Source of the DNA: Amycolatopsis bullii
Lineage (GTDB): Bacteria; Actinomycetota; Actinomycetes; Mycobacteriales; Pseudonocardiaceae
Assembly: GCF_014654205.1 (NCBI RefSeq)
Contig: NZ_BNAW01000002.1
Location: 372,001-436,000 of the forward strand
DNA: 64,000 nt
Direction: 5' to 3'
Shown piece by piece: positions 1 through 9,622 of this stretch. A program made the position numbers and the translations under genes. Every line of letters starts with the position of its first letter. Within the stretch, counting starts at the first letter, position 1. The notes beneath the pieces are model-generated. The model did no database searches. It worked only from the letters and a program-made list of their open reading frames with translations, and had not been told where the DNA came from.

Positions 1-3000
1 CGCCCAGCCCGGGGTCGGCGGCGTGCCGGCTGTTCAGCACCAGCCGCGTCGCGCCCCTGGCGGCGAGCCACTTCGCCGCCGCCAGTCCCAGCCCGCCGAG
101 GCCGCCGGTGACGATGTACGCCCCGCCGCGCACCGGCTCGCGCTCCGGTTCACCGAGCGCGGGCCGGACCAGGCGCCGCGTGTACCGGACGCCGTCGCGC
201 CAGGCGATTTCGTCGTCCGGCCCGTCCGCGCGGACCTCGTCCCGCAGCCGGTCCGTCCCGTCGACCTGGCTCACGCGCAGTTCGGGGTGCTCGAAGGCGA
301 GCACGCGCACGAGCCCGCGCAGCGCGGCCAGACCGGGATCGCCCCGCTCGCCCGGCTCGACGGCGTGCGCCCCGTCGGTCGCCAGCCACAACCTCGGCGG
401 CACGGGCAGCTCGGCCAGTTCGGCGACGACCCCGGACAGCGTCTCGACCAGCCGGGCCCCGCGCGCCGGGTCGGGTTCGGCGGCGGCGCCGAGCAGGGCC
501 AGGACCGCGGTGGATTCCGCGTCGCGCAGCAGTTTCGCGAGCTCGGCGCGATCGTCGAGCCGGGCGGTCCGGACGTCTTCGCCCGCGAACTCCCGGCCGT
601 CTTCGGACAGCACGATCCAGCGGTGCGCCGGCTTCGGCCCGCGGGGGCGCCCCCCGTTTTCCACTCTACCGGCCGCCACCGACAATTCCGGCGGCGAAGG
701 CTGCCAAGCCGCCTCGAACAGCAGGCGCGCCAGTGCCGCGTCGCGGTAGCGGCGGCAGTACACGTCGCGGAATTCGGCCAGCACGACGCCGTCGGCGCCG
801 ACCAGCTGGACGCTGCCGAGCACGCCGTCGCCGGACTCCTGGAGCACGGCATCCACCCGCACGCCGCGGCGCGGGTCGCCGGCGACCACGACCTCGCCGA
901 TGCTGAGCGGCAGGTAGAGGGCGTCCGCCTCGCCGACGGCCGCGGCCAGCGCGTGCAGGCAAGCGTCGGCGAGCGCGGGGTGCAGCACGTAGGCGGAGTG
1001 GTCGGCGTCCGGCTGCGCGATCGACGCCGACGCGCGCCCGGGCGCGGCGACCACCCGGCGCAGCCCGCGGAACGCCGGGCCGTAGAACTGCCCCAGCTCG
1101 GCCAGCGCCCGGTAGACGTCGACCGGTTCCCCGGTGGTTTCCCCGAACGGCGCCGACGGCGTGCCGCCGGTGCCGATCCGCGCGGTCGCGTGCCGGACCC
1201 ACGACCCGGTTCTCGTGTGGACACTCAGCTCGGTGCCGCGCAGCGTCGTGGTGACCTCGGTGTGTTCGCCGAGCGGCAGGACTTCCTGCAGTTCGAGGTC
1301 GTGGACGCGGCCGCCCGGCCCCGCCGCGGCGAGCGCGAGTTCCAGGAAACCGGTGGCCGGGAACACCGGGACGGCCCGGACGGTGTGGTCGGCCAGCCAC
1401 GGCAGCACCGCCGTGCCGATGTCGCCGCGCCACAGGTGGCCGCCGCCGGGGTCTTCGATGTGCACGCCGAGCAGGGGGTGCGCCCCGCCGGTGCGGACGG
1501 TGCGGCGGGGCCAGAAGCGTTCGTGCCGCCAGACCGGGCCGGGCAGCTCGACCGGCGGTGTCTGCGGCCGCGCGGCCAGCACGCCGGGGTGGCCGAGGAC
1601 GTGCAGCCGGGCGAGGCTGGTCAGGAACGCCGTCCGCTCGTCGATCCGGCGGCTCGCCGAGGGCAGCCCGAGAACGCCGGACTGGTCGATCGCGGCCAGC
1701 GCCACCGGGTGCGGCGAGATTTCGACGAAGACCGTGTGCCCGTCGGCGGCGGCCGCGGCCAGCGCCTGGCTGAACCGCACCGGACGGCGCAGGTTGGCCG
1801 CCCAGTACTCGACGTCGAAGGCGGGCGGGTCGTCGTGGACGCTGCTGTAGCACCGGATGCCGGGCGTGGCGGGGGTCAATCCCGCGACCGCGGCGCGGAA
1901 CGGCCCGAGCACCGGCTCGACGGCGGCGGAGTGCCCGGCGCCCCCGACCGGCAGCCGCCGGGCGAGCCGGCCGAGGTCTTCGGCGTGCGCGACGACGGCC
2001 TCGACGCGGTCGGCGGGCCCGCTGACGGCGCACTGGGTCGGCGACGCGTACACCGCGATGGTGACGTCGGGGAACTCCTCGAGTTCGGCCGGGGAAAGTT
2101 CGACGAGGGCCATCGCCCCGCCACCGCGTTCGTCGAGTTCGGCGAGCAGCCGCGCCCGGGCGGCCATGACCTTCAGGCCGTCGGCGACGCCGAGCGCCCC
2201 GGCCACGACGGCGGCGGCGACCTCGCCCATCGAGTGCCCGAGCACGGCGGCGGGCACGACACCGTGCGCCCGCCAGAGGGCGGCCAGGGCGAGCTGCACG
2301 CCGAACAGCGCGAGCTGCGTCGCGGCGAGGTCGGGAAGGTCGTGTTCGAGGGCTTCGCGCAGGGAGAACCCGGCTTCGGCGCGGAAGACGGGATCGAGCG
2401 CCTCGATTTCGGCCCGGAAGGCGGGTTCGGAGCGGAGCAGCAGGCGGCCCATCCCGGGCCACTGCGACCCATAGCCGGAGAAAACGAAGACGACATCGTC
2501 CCCACTCAAGTGCCCCAATGGGGCCTTGGGTGCGTTGAATGACACAGCGGCGCGAAGCGCCTCCGTTGAGGGTGGCGGCGGGGGCAAGGGAGGAGCACCC
2601 AAGGCCACATTGGGTGCGTCTGACGCACCGAAGGCCACATTGGGGCGCTCGGTACCGGCGGCCAAGGCGCGCAGGGCCTCGACCACCTCGTCCCGGCTCT
2701 CCCCGACCACCGCCCCGCGCACCGGGAGGTGCTCCCGCCGGTGCGCCAGCGTCGCCGCCACCGCGTCGAGGGGCGCCGAGCTCTCCTCCAGCCAGTCCGC
2801 CAGCTCGCCCGCCCGCGCCCGCAGCACCTCCGCCGACCGGGCCGACAGCGCGAACACCTGCGGCCCGCTCTCCCCGGCCCGGAGCGGGAACGACGCCGCC
2901 GGCCACTCTTCGACCACCACGTGCGCGTTCGTGCCGCCGAAGCCGAACGCCGACACGCCGGCCCGCGCCGTCCCGGAGTACCGCGGCCAGTCCATCCCCG

Positions 3001-4408
3001 CCGAAACCACCCGCAACGCGGTGAAGTCGATGTGCGGGTTCGCCGAACGGAAGTGCAGGCTCGGCGGCAGCCGCCGGTGCGTCATCGCCAGCACCACCTT
3101 CAGCAGCCCGGTGATCCCGGCCGCGCCTTCGAGGTGGCCCAGGTTGCTCTTCACCGACCCGAGCAGCAGCGGACGGTCCGCCGGACGCCCCGCACCGAGG
3201 ACCTCGGCCAGCGCCCCCGCCTCCAGCGGGTCACCCAGCGGCGTCCCGGTTCCATGCGCCTCCACGTAGTCCACCGAGGATGGCTCGACACCGGCCGTGG
3301 CGTACGCGTCGCGCAGCAACGCCGCCTGGGCGTCCGGGTTGGGTGCCGTCAGGCCGTTGGACCGGCCGTCGGAGTTGACCGCGCTGCCGCGGATCACCGC
3401 CAGCACCCGGTCGCCCCGCGCCGCCCGCAACGGCTTCAGCACGACCACGCCGCAGCCTTCGCCGCGGGCGATCCCGTCGGCGGCCGCGTCGAACGGCTTG
3501 CAGTGGCCGTCCGCGGCCAGCACCCCCGCCCGGTGGAACCCGGCCGTGATACCGGGGGAAAGCAGGACGTTCACCCCGGCGACCAGCGCCGTCTCGCTTT
3601 CGCCGCGGCGCAGGCTCTGCACCGCCTGGTGCACCGCCACCAGCGAAGACGAGCACGCGGTGTCCAGCGTCAGGCTGGGCCCGCGCAGGTCGAGCAGGTA
3701 CGACAGCCGGTTCGCCGCGATGCTCGCCGCCGCGCCGGTGCCGGACCAGACGTCGACACCCCCGACGTCGGTCATCGTCAGCGAGCCGTACTCGGTGGCC
3801 GAGAGCCCGACGAACACGCCGGTCCGGCTGCCGCGCAGGGTGGACGGCGGGATGCCCGCGTGCTCCAGCGCCGCCCAGGCGACTTCCAGGAGGATCCGCT
3901 GCTGCGGGTCCATCGCCTCGGCTTCCCGCGGGGTGATGCCGAAGAACGCCGCGTCGAAGGCGGCGACGTCGTCGAGGAACCCGCCGCGCGCGGGCACGCC
4001 GGCGAGGTCTTCCGCCGGGGCGAAGGTCTCCCAGCGGCCCTCGGGGACGTCGCCGATGCCGTCGCCGCCCGCGTCGAGGAAGCGCCAGAACGCTTCCGGG
4101 GACTCGATGCCGCCCGGGAGCCGGCAGCCGAGGCCGATGACCGCGATCGGCTCGCCGTCCTCCCGCAGCGGCACGTACGCCGACACTGTCTCCACAGTGG
4201 ACAGATGGTCGGCGAGAGCGGCGATCGTCGGGTACTGCCACACCAGGGTCGGGGCCAGCGGGCGGCCGACGAACTCGCCGAGGTCGGCCGCCAGGCTCGT
4301 CGCGTCCCGTGAGGACAGTCCGGTTTCGTGCAGTGGCCGGTCGACGGCCACGTCGCCGATCCGCGCGATCAGCCAGGCGCGGATCGCCGCGGCGTCCGGC
4401 GCGCTCAT
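1..4408 (-). CDS. Type I polyketide synthase (ACP-KS-AT-DH-KR), partial at left edge
   Basis: About 1470 N-terminal residues lie in the window. Order: an N-terminal acyl carrier domain (about 8-75) with GLSSRDA in place of GxDSL, as in PKSs loaded by a FAAL; ketosynthase (about 86-510) with Cys252 in TACSSSL and His in EAHGTGTPLGDP and KSNLGH; acyltransferase (about 640-930) with GHSMGE near 727; dehydratase with His1008 and a DACLH second motif; and a ketoreductase with TGGLGGLG at 1434. No ER lies between DH and KR. The AT position that usually reads YASH or HAFH reads GAGH (His826), so the extender cannot be called. The DH motif is HxxxAxxxxP instead of HxxxGxxxxP. The ATG overlaps the FAAL stop (ATGA), implying coupled translation. 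The frame stays open across the repeat at 2513-2645. Product unknown; a polyketide-extended fatty acid is inferred. Confidence 0.93.
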   Translation of the reverse strand, partial: MSAPDAAAIRAWLIARIGDVAVDRPLHETGLSSRDATSLAADLGEFVGRPLAPTLVWQYPTIAALADHLSTVETVSAYVPLREDGEPIAVIGLGCRLPGGIESPEAFWRFLDAGGDGIGDVPEGRWETFAPAEDLAGVPARGGFLDDVAAFDAAFFGITPREAEAMDPQQRILLEVAWAALEHAGIPPSTLRGSRTGVFVGLSATEYGSLTMTDVGGVDVWSGTGAAASIAANRLSYLLDLRGPSLTLDTACSSSLVAVHQAVQSLRRGESETALVAGVNVLLSPGITAGFHRAGVLAADGHCKPFDAAADGIARGEGCGVVVLKPLRAARGDRVLAVIRGSAVNSDGRSNGLTAPNPDAQAALLRDAYATAGVEPSSVDYVEAHGTGTPLGDPLEAGALAEVLGAGRPADRPLLLGSVKSNLGHLEGAAGITGLLKVVLAMTHRRLPPSLHFRSANPHIDFTALRVVSAGMDWPRYSGTARAGVSAFGFGGTNAHVVVEEWPAASFPLRAGESGPQVFALSARSAEVLRARAGELADWLEESSAPLDAVAATLAHRREHLPVRGAVVGESRDEVVEALRALAAGTERPNVAFGASDAPNVALGAPPLPPPPPSTEALRAAVSFNAPKAPLGHLSGDDVVFVFSGYGSQWPGMGRLLLRSEPAFRAEIEALDPVFRAEAGFSLREALEHDLPDLAATQLALFGVQLALAALWRAHGVVPAAVLGHSMGEVAAAVVAGALGVADGLKVMAARARLLAELDERGGGAMALVELSPAELEEFPDVTIAVYASPTQCAVSGPADRVEAVVAHAEDLGRLARRLPVGGAGHSAAVEPVLGPFRAAVAGLTPATPGIRCYSSVHDDPPAFDVEYWAANLRRPVRFSQALAAAAADGHTVFVEISPHPVALAAIDQSGVLGLPSASRRIDERTAFLTSLARLHVLGHPGVLAARPQTPPVELPGPVWRHERFWPRRTVRTGGAHPLLGVHIEDPGGGHLWRGDIGTAVLPWLADHTVRAVPVFPATGFLELALAAAGPGGRVHDLELQEVLPLGEHTEVTTTLRGTELSVHTRTGSWVRHATARIGTGGTPSAPFGETTGEPVDVYRALAELGQFYGPAFRGLRRVVAAPGRASASIAQPDADHSAYVLHPALADACLHALAAAVGEADALYLPLSIGEVVVAGDPRRGVRVDAVLQESGDGVLGSVQLVGADGVVLAEFRDVYCRRYRDAALARLLFEAAWQPSPPELSVAAGRVENGGRPRGPKPAHRWIVLSEDGREFAGEDVRTARLDDRAELAKLLRDAESTAVLALLGAAAEPDPARGARLVETLSGVVAELAELPVPPRLWLATDGAHAVEPGERGDPGLAALRGLVRVLAFEHPELRVSQVDGTDRLRDEVRADGPDDEIAWRDGVRYTRRLVRPALGEPEREPVRGGAYIVTGGLGGLGLAAAKWLAARGATRLVLNSRHAADPGLG
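2513..2645. repeat. Palindromic 20-bp repeats inside the PKS KS-AT linker
   Basis: Three related units are visible on the plus strand: cccaatggggccttgggtgc (2514-2533), gcacccaaggccacattggg (2595-2614) and gcaccgaaggccacattggg (2626-2645). The first is inverted relative to the other two. They fall in the linker between KS and AT (PKS residues about 588-632) and are read in frame. They give NVAFGASDAP- and NVALGAP-like peptide on the coding strand, next to a proline run. The KS and AT motifs on both sides share one frame, so the repeats do not break the gene. They look like an insertion of a mobile-type repeat into tolerant linker sequence; this origin is inference. Confidence 0.75.
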
Positions 4409-6153
4409 CCGAGCCGCCGCGCGGTGAGCGCACCGTCGGTGTAGGACGCTCGGCAGCGCGCCCTGCTGATCTTGCCGCTGGAGGTGCGGGGCACCTCGCC
4501 CGGCGCCAGGAAGACGACGTCGTGTAGGCGCAGCCCGTGCCCGGCCGACACCGCCGCGCGCAGCGCTGAAGCCGCCTCGGCGAGGTCGGCTTCGGTGTCC
4601 TTCGCGCGTTCCAGGACCACGACCGCGGCCTCCCCGTCATCGCCGTCGATCGCGAAGGCGGCGGCCGAGTGCGGCCGGACGGCCGGGTGCTCCTCGACGG
4701 TCTGCTCGATGTCCTGCGGGTAGTGGTTGCGGCCGTCGACGACGACCAGGTCCTTCAGCCGGCCCGTCACGAACAGCTCGCCGTCGAACTCCACGCCGAG
4801 GTCGCCGGTCGCCAGCCAGCCCTCGCCGGTGTCCGGATCGAGCGGCGGCAGGCCGAAGGTGGCGGCCGACGCCGCCGCCCGGCCCCAGTAGCCACGGCCG
4901 ACGTTCGGGCCGCTGACCCGGATTTCGCCGACCTCGCCCGGTTCCGCGGGCCGCCCGGTCACCGGGTCGGCGATGCGCACGCGCTGGCCGACCGGACGGC
5001 CGCACGAGACGAGCGTCGTGGCGGACGCGCCCGGGGTGGCCGGCTCCGCGTACCCGGCGGCGAGCCGCGCCCGGTCGAAGGTGACCTGCCGGGGCGGTTT
5101 CCCCGCGTCCGTCACCGAAACCAGCACGGTGGCCTCGGCCAGGCCGTAGGAGGACCGGTGCACCTCCGGCCGCAGCCCGCACGCGGCGAAGGCGTCGTGG
5201 AACTTCGCGATCGTCGACGGCAGCACCGGTTCGCTGCCGTTGATCAGCGAGACGACCCGGCTCAGCTCGAGGTAGGCCTTTTCGGACTCGGTGACGCGGG
5301 AAGCACAGTAGGCGTAGGCGAAGTTGGGGGCCGCGCTGATCGCCCCCGGACTGGCCGAGAGCGCACGCAACCAGCGGGCGGGCCGTTCGAGGAATGCCAG
5401 CGGGTCCATCAGGACCGACTCCAGCCCGCCGGCCATCGGCGCGCCGATGCCGAGGATCAGGCCCATGTCGTGGAACAGCGGCAGCCAGCTGACCGCCGAC
5501 GTGGTGCCGCTTTCGGCGCCGTAAGCCGCACACGCCTGGCGGGCGTTGGCGAGCACGTTGCGGTGGGTCAGCACGACCCCGGCGGGCGAGCGGGTCGACC
5601 CGGACGTGTACTGCAGGTACGCCGGGGCGTCCGGATCGGGCTCGGGCCAGTCGCGCGCCCCGGCCGCCGCCGGCACGGCGTCGACCTCGATCACCACCGG
5701 ATCGACCGGTGCATCGGCGAGGAACCGGGTGACCGCCTCGCGTTCCCCGGCCGTGGTCAGCACGGCGCGCGGACCGCAGTCGGCGAGCGCCGCGGCCAGC
5801 CGGCCCGCGTGCCCGGGCAGGCCGGGTGCGAACAACGGCACGGCGACCAGTCCCGCCCGCAGCGCGCCGAGGAACGCGACGACGTACCCCGCGGACTGCC
5901 CGGCCAGCACCGCCGCCCGCTCCCCCGGACCGGCCACTTCGGACAGCCGGGCGGCGACCGCCTCGACCCGCTCGTCGAGCTCGCGCCAGGTGAGCGTGAC
6001 CGCCCGGCCGTCGGCGCCGTCGCGGTGGTCGAGGTGGGTCACGGCGATCCGGTCGCCAAGGCGGCGCGCCCAGTGACCCAGCAGGGTCGCGAAGGACTCG
6101 CCGGCGGCGACGGGGACACCGGTGCCGGGAACCGGCCGGGAAATGGTTTCCAT
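4405..6153 (-). CDS. Fatty-acyl-AMP ligase (FAAL)
   Basis: A 582-residue member of the FadD32/FadD26-type branch of the adenylate-forming family. These enzymes activate a fatty acid as acyl-AMP and pass it directly to an ACP without CoA. Visible motifs are YTSGST (phosphate loop), SWLPLFHDMGL, SSYGLAEATV, WLATGDLGVEFDGELFVTGR and GRNHYPQDIE, and a C-terminal PRTSSGKISR lysine loop. The start METISRP (6153) is preferred over an in-frame ATG at 6234, because the extra 27 residues do not resemble FAAL and a GAGGA lies just upstream of 6153. Its stop overlaps the PKS start, and the PKS begins with an ACP. It is therefore very probably the loading enzyme for that ACP. Confidence 0.93.
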   Translation of the reverse strand: METISRPVPGTGVPVAAGESFATLLGHWARRLGDRIAVTHLDHRDGADGRAVTLTWRELDERVEAVAARLSEVAGPGERAAVLAGQSAGYVVAFLGALRAGLVAVPLFAPGLPGHAGRLAAALADCGPRAVLTTAGEREAVTRFLADAPVDPVVIEVDAVPAAAGARDWPEPDPDAPAYLQYTSGSTRSPAGVVLTHRNVLANARQACAAYGAESGTTSAVSWLPLFHDMGLILGIGAPMAGGLESVLMDPLAFLERPARWLRALSASPGAISAAPNFAYAYCASRVTESEKAYLELSRVVSLINGSEPVLPSTIAKFHDAFAACGLRPEVHRSSYGLAEATVLVSVTDAGKPPRQVTFDRARLAAGYAEPATPGASATTLVSCGRPVGQRVRIADPVTGRPAEPGEVGEIRVSGPNVGRGYWGRAAASAATFGLPPLDPDTGEGWLATGDLGVEFDGELFVTGRLKDLVVVDGRNHYPQDIEQTVEEHPAVRPHSAAAFAIDGDDGEAAVVVLERAKDTEADLAEAASALRAAVSAGHGLRLHDVVFLAPGEVPRTSSGKISRARCRASYTDGALTARRLG

Positions 6154-6245
6154 GCATCCTCGCAGAGAGCGTTTACCGGCGCAGTGAATAGCCGCGCCGG
6201 TGCGGTTGTCAACGATTCGATCTCCGATACTCATGGGGAAACGGG

Positions 6246-7631
6246 TTAGGGGACCGCACGTTTGTCACGCGGCGACGAGGTCCCGGCGGCGCGGCTCGCC
6301 GGGACGCGCACGGCCAGCAGCGCGCCGGCGAACGTCAGCCCGGCCGCGGCGAGCAGGCCCGCGGTGTACCCGCCGGCCAGCGCCGCCCCGGCGGGAACCC
6401 CCGCTTCGAGCCGCGCCGCGCGCACCGCCGTCAGCACCGCGCCGATCAGCGCGACGCCGAGTGCGCTCGACAGTTCCCGCGCCGCGGTGAGCAATCCCGA
6501 AGCCGTGCCGGAATACCGCTCCGCCACCACGTCGAGCGCGTGCGACGTCATCGGGACGGTGAAGGCCGAGCCCGCACCGATCAGGACCATGCCGGGCACG
6601 CGCGGCCACAGCGAAGGGACGTGGTTCACCGCGGCGAGGGCGAGCAGGCCCGCCCCCACCACCACCAGCCCCGCCGCCACTGTCCGAAGTGGACCATAGC
6701 GGGCGACGGCCGCGGGCACCAGCGGCGTCGCGGCCCCGACCGCGACCGCGACCAGCACCAGGGGCAGCCCCGCGCCGGCCGGGCCGAGCCCGACGAACTC
6801 CTGGTGCAGCAACGGCGTGAAGAAGAAGATCCCGGAGATTCCCAGTCCCCACAACAGCTGGAGGCCGAGCGAGCCCAGGAACACCCGGTTCCCGGTCAGG
6901 GCCGGCGGGACCAGCCGCTCGGCCGCCCGCCGTTCCCGGACGAGGAACGCGACGCCGAGCGCGGTCCCCGCGGCGAGCAGCGGGAGCCGGAGCCGGGGTT
7001 CGGCCAGCGCAGTGGTGAGCAGCACCAGGCTCGCCGTCACCAGGACCATCGCCGACGCCGGTGGCGCACGGGTCCCCGCGTCGCGGCCGGGTGGCACGGT
7101 CGACGGCAGCAGCACGAGCATCGCGGCCACGAACGGCAGGTTGACGAAGAAGATCCAGGCCCAGCCGCAGTATTCGCTCAAGACACCGCCGAGGGCGGGC
7201 CCCAGCGCCAGCGCGGCCGCCAGGCAGGCGGTCCAGACCGCCGCGCCGAGCGTGCGCCCGCGCGCGTCGAGGTTGGTCCGCAGCAGGCTCAGCAGCCCCG
7301 GCACCAGGAACGCGGCCGCGATCCCCTGCAGCACCCGGGCGGCGACCAGCAGCCACGCCGAGCCCGCCAGTCCGCCCGCCGCCGCGCCGGCGCCGAACGC
7401 GAGGAGGGCGCCCGTCAGGGCCGGGCGCCGGCCCCAGCGGTCCACCAGCGCGCCCGCCACCGGCAGGAGCCCGGCGAACGGCAGCATGTACCCGAGCGCG
7501 ACCCACTGCAGCGCGCCGACGTCCAGGCCGAGATCGCGGGCGATGGACGGCGCGCCCGCGGCGACGATCGTGTTGTCCAGCGTCGTCACGAACGCGCCGA
7601 GCGCGAGCACGGCCAGGGTCCGCCGGGTCAT
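6246..7631 (-). CDS. MFS drug/metabolite exporter, DHA2-like
   Basis: A 461-residue polytopic membrane protein. The N-terminus has TLDNTIVAAGAPSIARDL, typical of DHA2-type H+ antiporters (motif TLDxTIVNVALP), followed by VDRWGRRPALT, the loop 2-3 motif A. A dozen or more hydrophobic helices follow. The ATG overlaps the stop of the upstream MMPL gene (ATGA, 7628-7631), and FAAL begins 92 bp downstream. It is part of the lipid operon and is likely to export an intermediate, the product or a toxic by-product. Substrate unknown. Confidence 0.9.
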   Translation of the reverse strand: MTRRTLAVLALGAFVTTLDNTIVAAGAPSIARDLGLDVGALQWVALGYMLPFAGLLPVAGALVDRWGRRPALTGALLAFGAGAAAGGLAGSAWLLVAARVLQGIAAAFLVPGLLSLLRTNLDARGRTLGAAVWTACLAAALALGPALGGVLSEYCGWAWIFFVNLPFVAAMLVLLPSTVPPGRDAGTRAPPASAMVLVTASLVLLTTALAEPRLRLPLLAAGTALGVAFLVRERRAAERLVPPALTGNRVFLGSLGLQLLWGLGISGIFFFTPLLHQEFVGLGPAGAGLPLVLVAVAVGAATPLVPAAVARYGPLRTVAAGLVVVGAGLLALAAVNHVPSLWPRVPGMVLIGAGSAFTVPMTSHALDVVAERYSGTASGLLTAARELSSALGVALIGAVLTAVRAARLEAGVPAGAALAGGYTAGLLAAAGLTFAGALLAVRVPASRAAGTSSPRDKRAVP

Positions 7632-9622
7632 CGCGTGCTCCCCGCGAGCTCGCCGGCGACCGCGGCCTTGCGGCGCGGGAACCACCAGTTCGCCGCGCCC
7701 AGCCGGGCCATCACCGCGGGGACGAGCACGCACCGGACCACGACGGCGTCCAGGAGCACGGCCACGGTCAGGCCGACGCCCGCCTCGCGCACCACCCGGG
7801 CGTCGACGAAAGCGAACGACACGAACACCAGCGCCATGATCAGCGCGGCCGCGGTGATGGTCCGCCCGGTCGCCGCGACGCCGTCGACGATGGCCGCGCG
7901 GGTGTCGCCGTGGCGGCGCCAGGCCTCCTGGATGCGGGCGATGAGGAAGACCTCGTAGTCCATCGACAGCCCGAACAGCCCGGCGAACAGGAACACGGGC
8001 AGGTACGGCTCGACCGGGCCGCCGAAGGCGAACACGACCGCGCCGATGGTGGCGGCCGCGGTCAGCAGGTTCATCACCGCCGCGGTGAGCGGGATCAGCA
8101 CGCTGCGGAACACCCAGGCCAGCAGCAGGACCGAAATCCCGACGACGGTGGCGAGGAACAGCGGCAGCCGCGCGGTGATCGCCGCGGAGAAGTCCGCCCG
8201 GGCCGCGACGACCCCGCCGACGTGCGCGTCCGGGCTGCCGATGATCCTGGCCATCACCCGCGTCGACGCGAGCAGCTCGCCGGTGGCCGGATCGCCGGGG
8301 CCCGTCCGCGGGATCACCGTCAGCAGCCACCCGCCCCCGGGCAACGCGGTGGGCGGGCCGGCGTCGGCACTCGCGAGCAGCGCTTCCCGCAGCGCGCCCA
8401 CCGACTCGCCGCCGCCGGTCCCGACCACCAGCAACGGTGCGTCCGCGCCCGGTCCGAAGCCCTCTTCCAGCAGCTCGGCGGCGGTCCGGGTGACGCTGCC
8501 GGGCGGGTCGAGCGCGGCGTCCGGCACGCCGAGCCGCAGCCCGGTCATCGGGAGCGCCAGCACCGCGACGACCAGCAGGGCGGCGAGGGTGTACGGGCCG
8601 GGACGCGCGGTCACCGACCGGGCCAGCCGCGCCCACCCGGCGGCGCCGCCATCCGGGCGCAGGCTCATCCGGCGGGCGAGGAGCCGCAGCAGCGCGGGGA
8701 GCAGGGTCAGCGCGGCGAACCCGGTCAGCAGCACCGAGACCGCGGCGGCGACCGCGATCCCGTCCAGGAACGCCAGGCCGATGGTGACCATCCCGGCCAG
8801 CGAGACGCACACGGTGACCCCGGCGAGGACCACGCTGCGGCCGGAGGTCGCGGCCGCGACGGCCAGCGCCGCCCCCGGCTCGGCGCCGTCCCGGCGGCCC
8901 TGCCGGTAGCGGGTGAGCACGAACAGCGCGTAGTCGACGCCGACGCCGAGCCCGAGCAGCGCGGCGATCTCGGTGCTGATCTTCGGCATGGTCATGACGT
9001 GCGACAACAGCGTCACGGCGGCCAGGGCGGAGCCGACGGAGACCGCCGCGGTGAGGATCGGGAGGAGGACGCAGGTCACCGAGCCGAAGGCCACCAGCAG
9101 CACCGCGGCCGCGGCGAGCAGGCCGATCCCGGCGTTGCCCAGGTCGGGGGCGGCCGCCGTCATCGCGGCGAGCTCCCCGGACGCGCCCGCGGTCAGTCCC
9201 CCGGCGTCGCGGACGGTGGCGGCCAGCGCGTCGGCCGTCTCCTGCCCGAGGTCGGCGGCCGGCGCGTCGAAGCGCACGGTGAGCACCGCCGTCCGCCGGT
9301 CGGCGGACAGCAGGCCGGGCGGCGGATCGACGGCCACGACGTGCGGCACCGCCGCCAGCCGGGCGGCGAGCGCGTCGAGCCGGTCGCGGCCCGCGCCGCT
9401 GTCGACCGGGCCGTCCGGCGAGCGCACGACGACGCGTTCCGCGGCGCCGGTGGTGCGCAGCAGTTTCGCCGCCGCCGTGCTGTCCGCGGCGGGCAGGTCC
9501 ACCGTGTCGCGGAAGGCCGCGCCGGTGTGCGCCGCGGCGGAAACCAGCCCGCCCAGCGCCACCAGCCACAGCACGATCACGACGCCGGCCCGGCGGAAAC
9601 ACCAGGAAACGAGCGCCGTCAT
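7628..9622 (-). CDS. MMPL-family RND lipid transporter
   Basis: A 664-residue RND transporter of the MmpL type. It has an N-terminal TM helix, a first soluble loop, and two blocks of membrane helices. The proton-relay type motifs GVGVDYALFVLTRYR (first half) and GLSMDYEVFLIARI (second half) are intact. Actinobacterial MmpL proteins export polyketide-derived and mycolate-type lipids across the inner membrane. A GGAGGAG Shine-Dalgarno lies 7 nt before the ATG. It is the first gene of the MMPL-MFS-FAAL-PKS operon, which supports export of the PKS product. Confidence 0.93.
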   Translation of the reverse strand: MTALVSWCFRRAGVVIVLWLVALGGLVSAAAHTGAAFRDTVDLPAADSTAAAKLLRTTGAAERVVVRSPDGPVDSGAGRDRLDALAARLAAVPHVVAVDPPPGLLSADRRTAVLTVRFDAPAADLGQETADALAATVRDAGGLTAGASGELAAMTAAAPDLGNAGIGLLAAAAVLLVAFGSVTCVLLPILTAAVSVGSALAAVTLLSHVMTMPKISTEIAALLGLGVGVDYALFVLTRYRQGRRDGAEPGAALAVAAATSGRSVVLAGVTVCVSLAGMVTIGLAFLDGIAVAAAVSVLLTGFAALTLLPALLRLLARRMSLRPDGGAAGWARLARSVTARPGPYTLAALLVVAVLALPMTGLRLGVPDAALDPPGSVTRTAAELLEEGFGPGADAPLLVVGTGGGESVGALREALLASADAGPPTALPGGGWLLTVIPRTGPGDPATGELLASTRVMARIIGSPDAHVGGVVAARADFSAAITARLPLFLATVVGISVLLLAWVFRSVLIPLTAAVMNLLTAAATIGAVVFAFGGPVEPYLPVFLFAGLFGLSMDYEVFLIARIQEAWRRHGDTRAAIVDGVAATGRTITAAALIMALVFVSFAFVDARVVREAGVGLTVAVLLDAVVVRCVLVPAVMARLGAANWWFPRRKAAVAGELAGSTR

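Noticed and set aside
666-2906. A 746-codon minus-strand ORF and several others across 1-4640
   Set aside because: They lie in frames other than the one carrying the KS, AT, DH and KR motifs and are Arg/Ala-rich shadows of GC-rich coding sequence.
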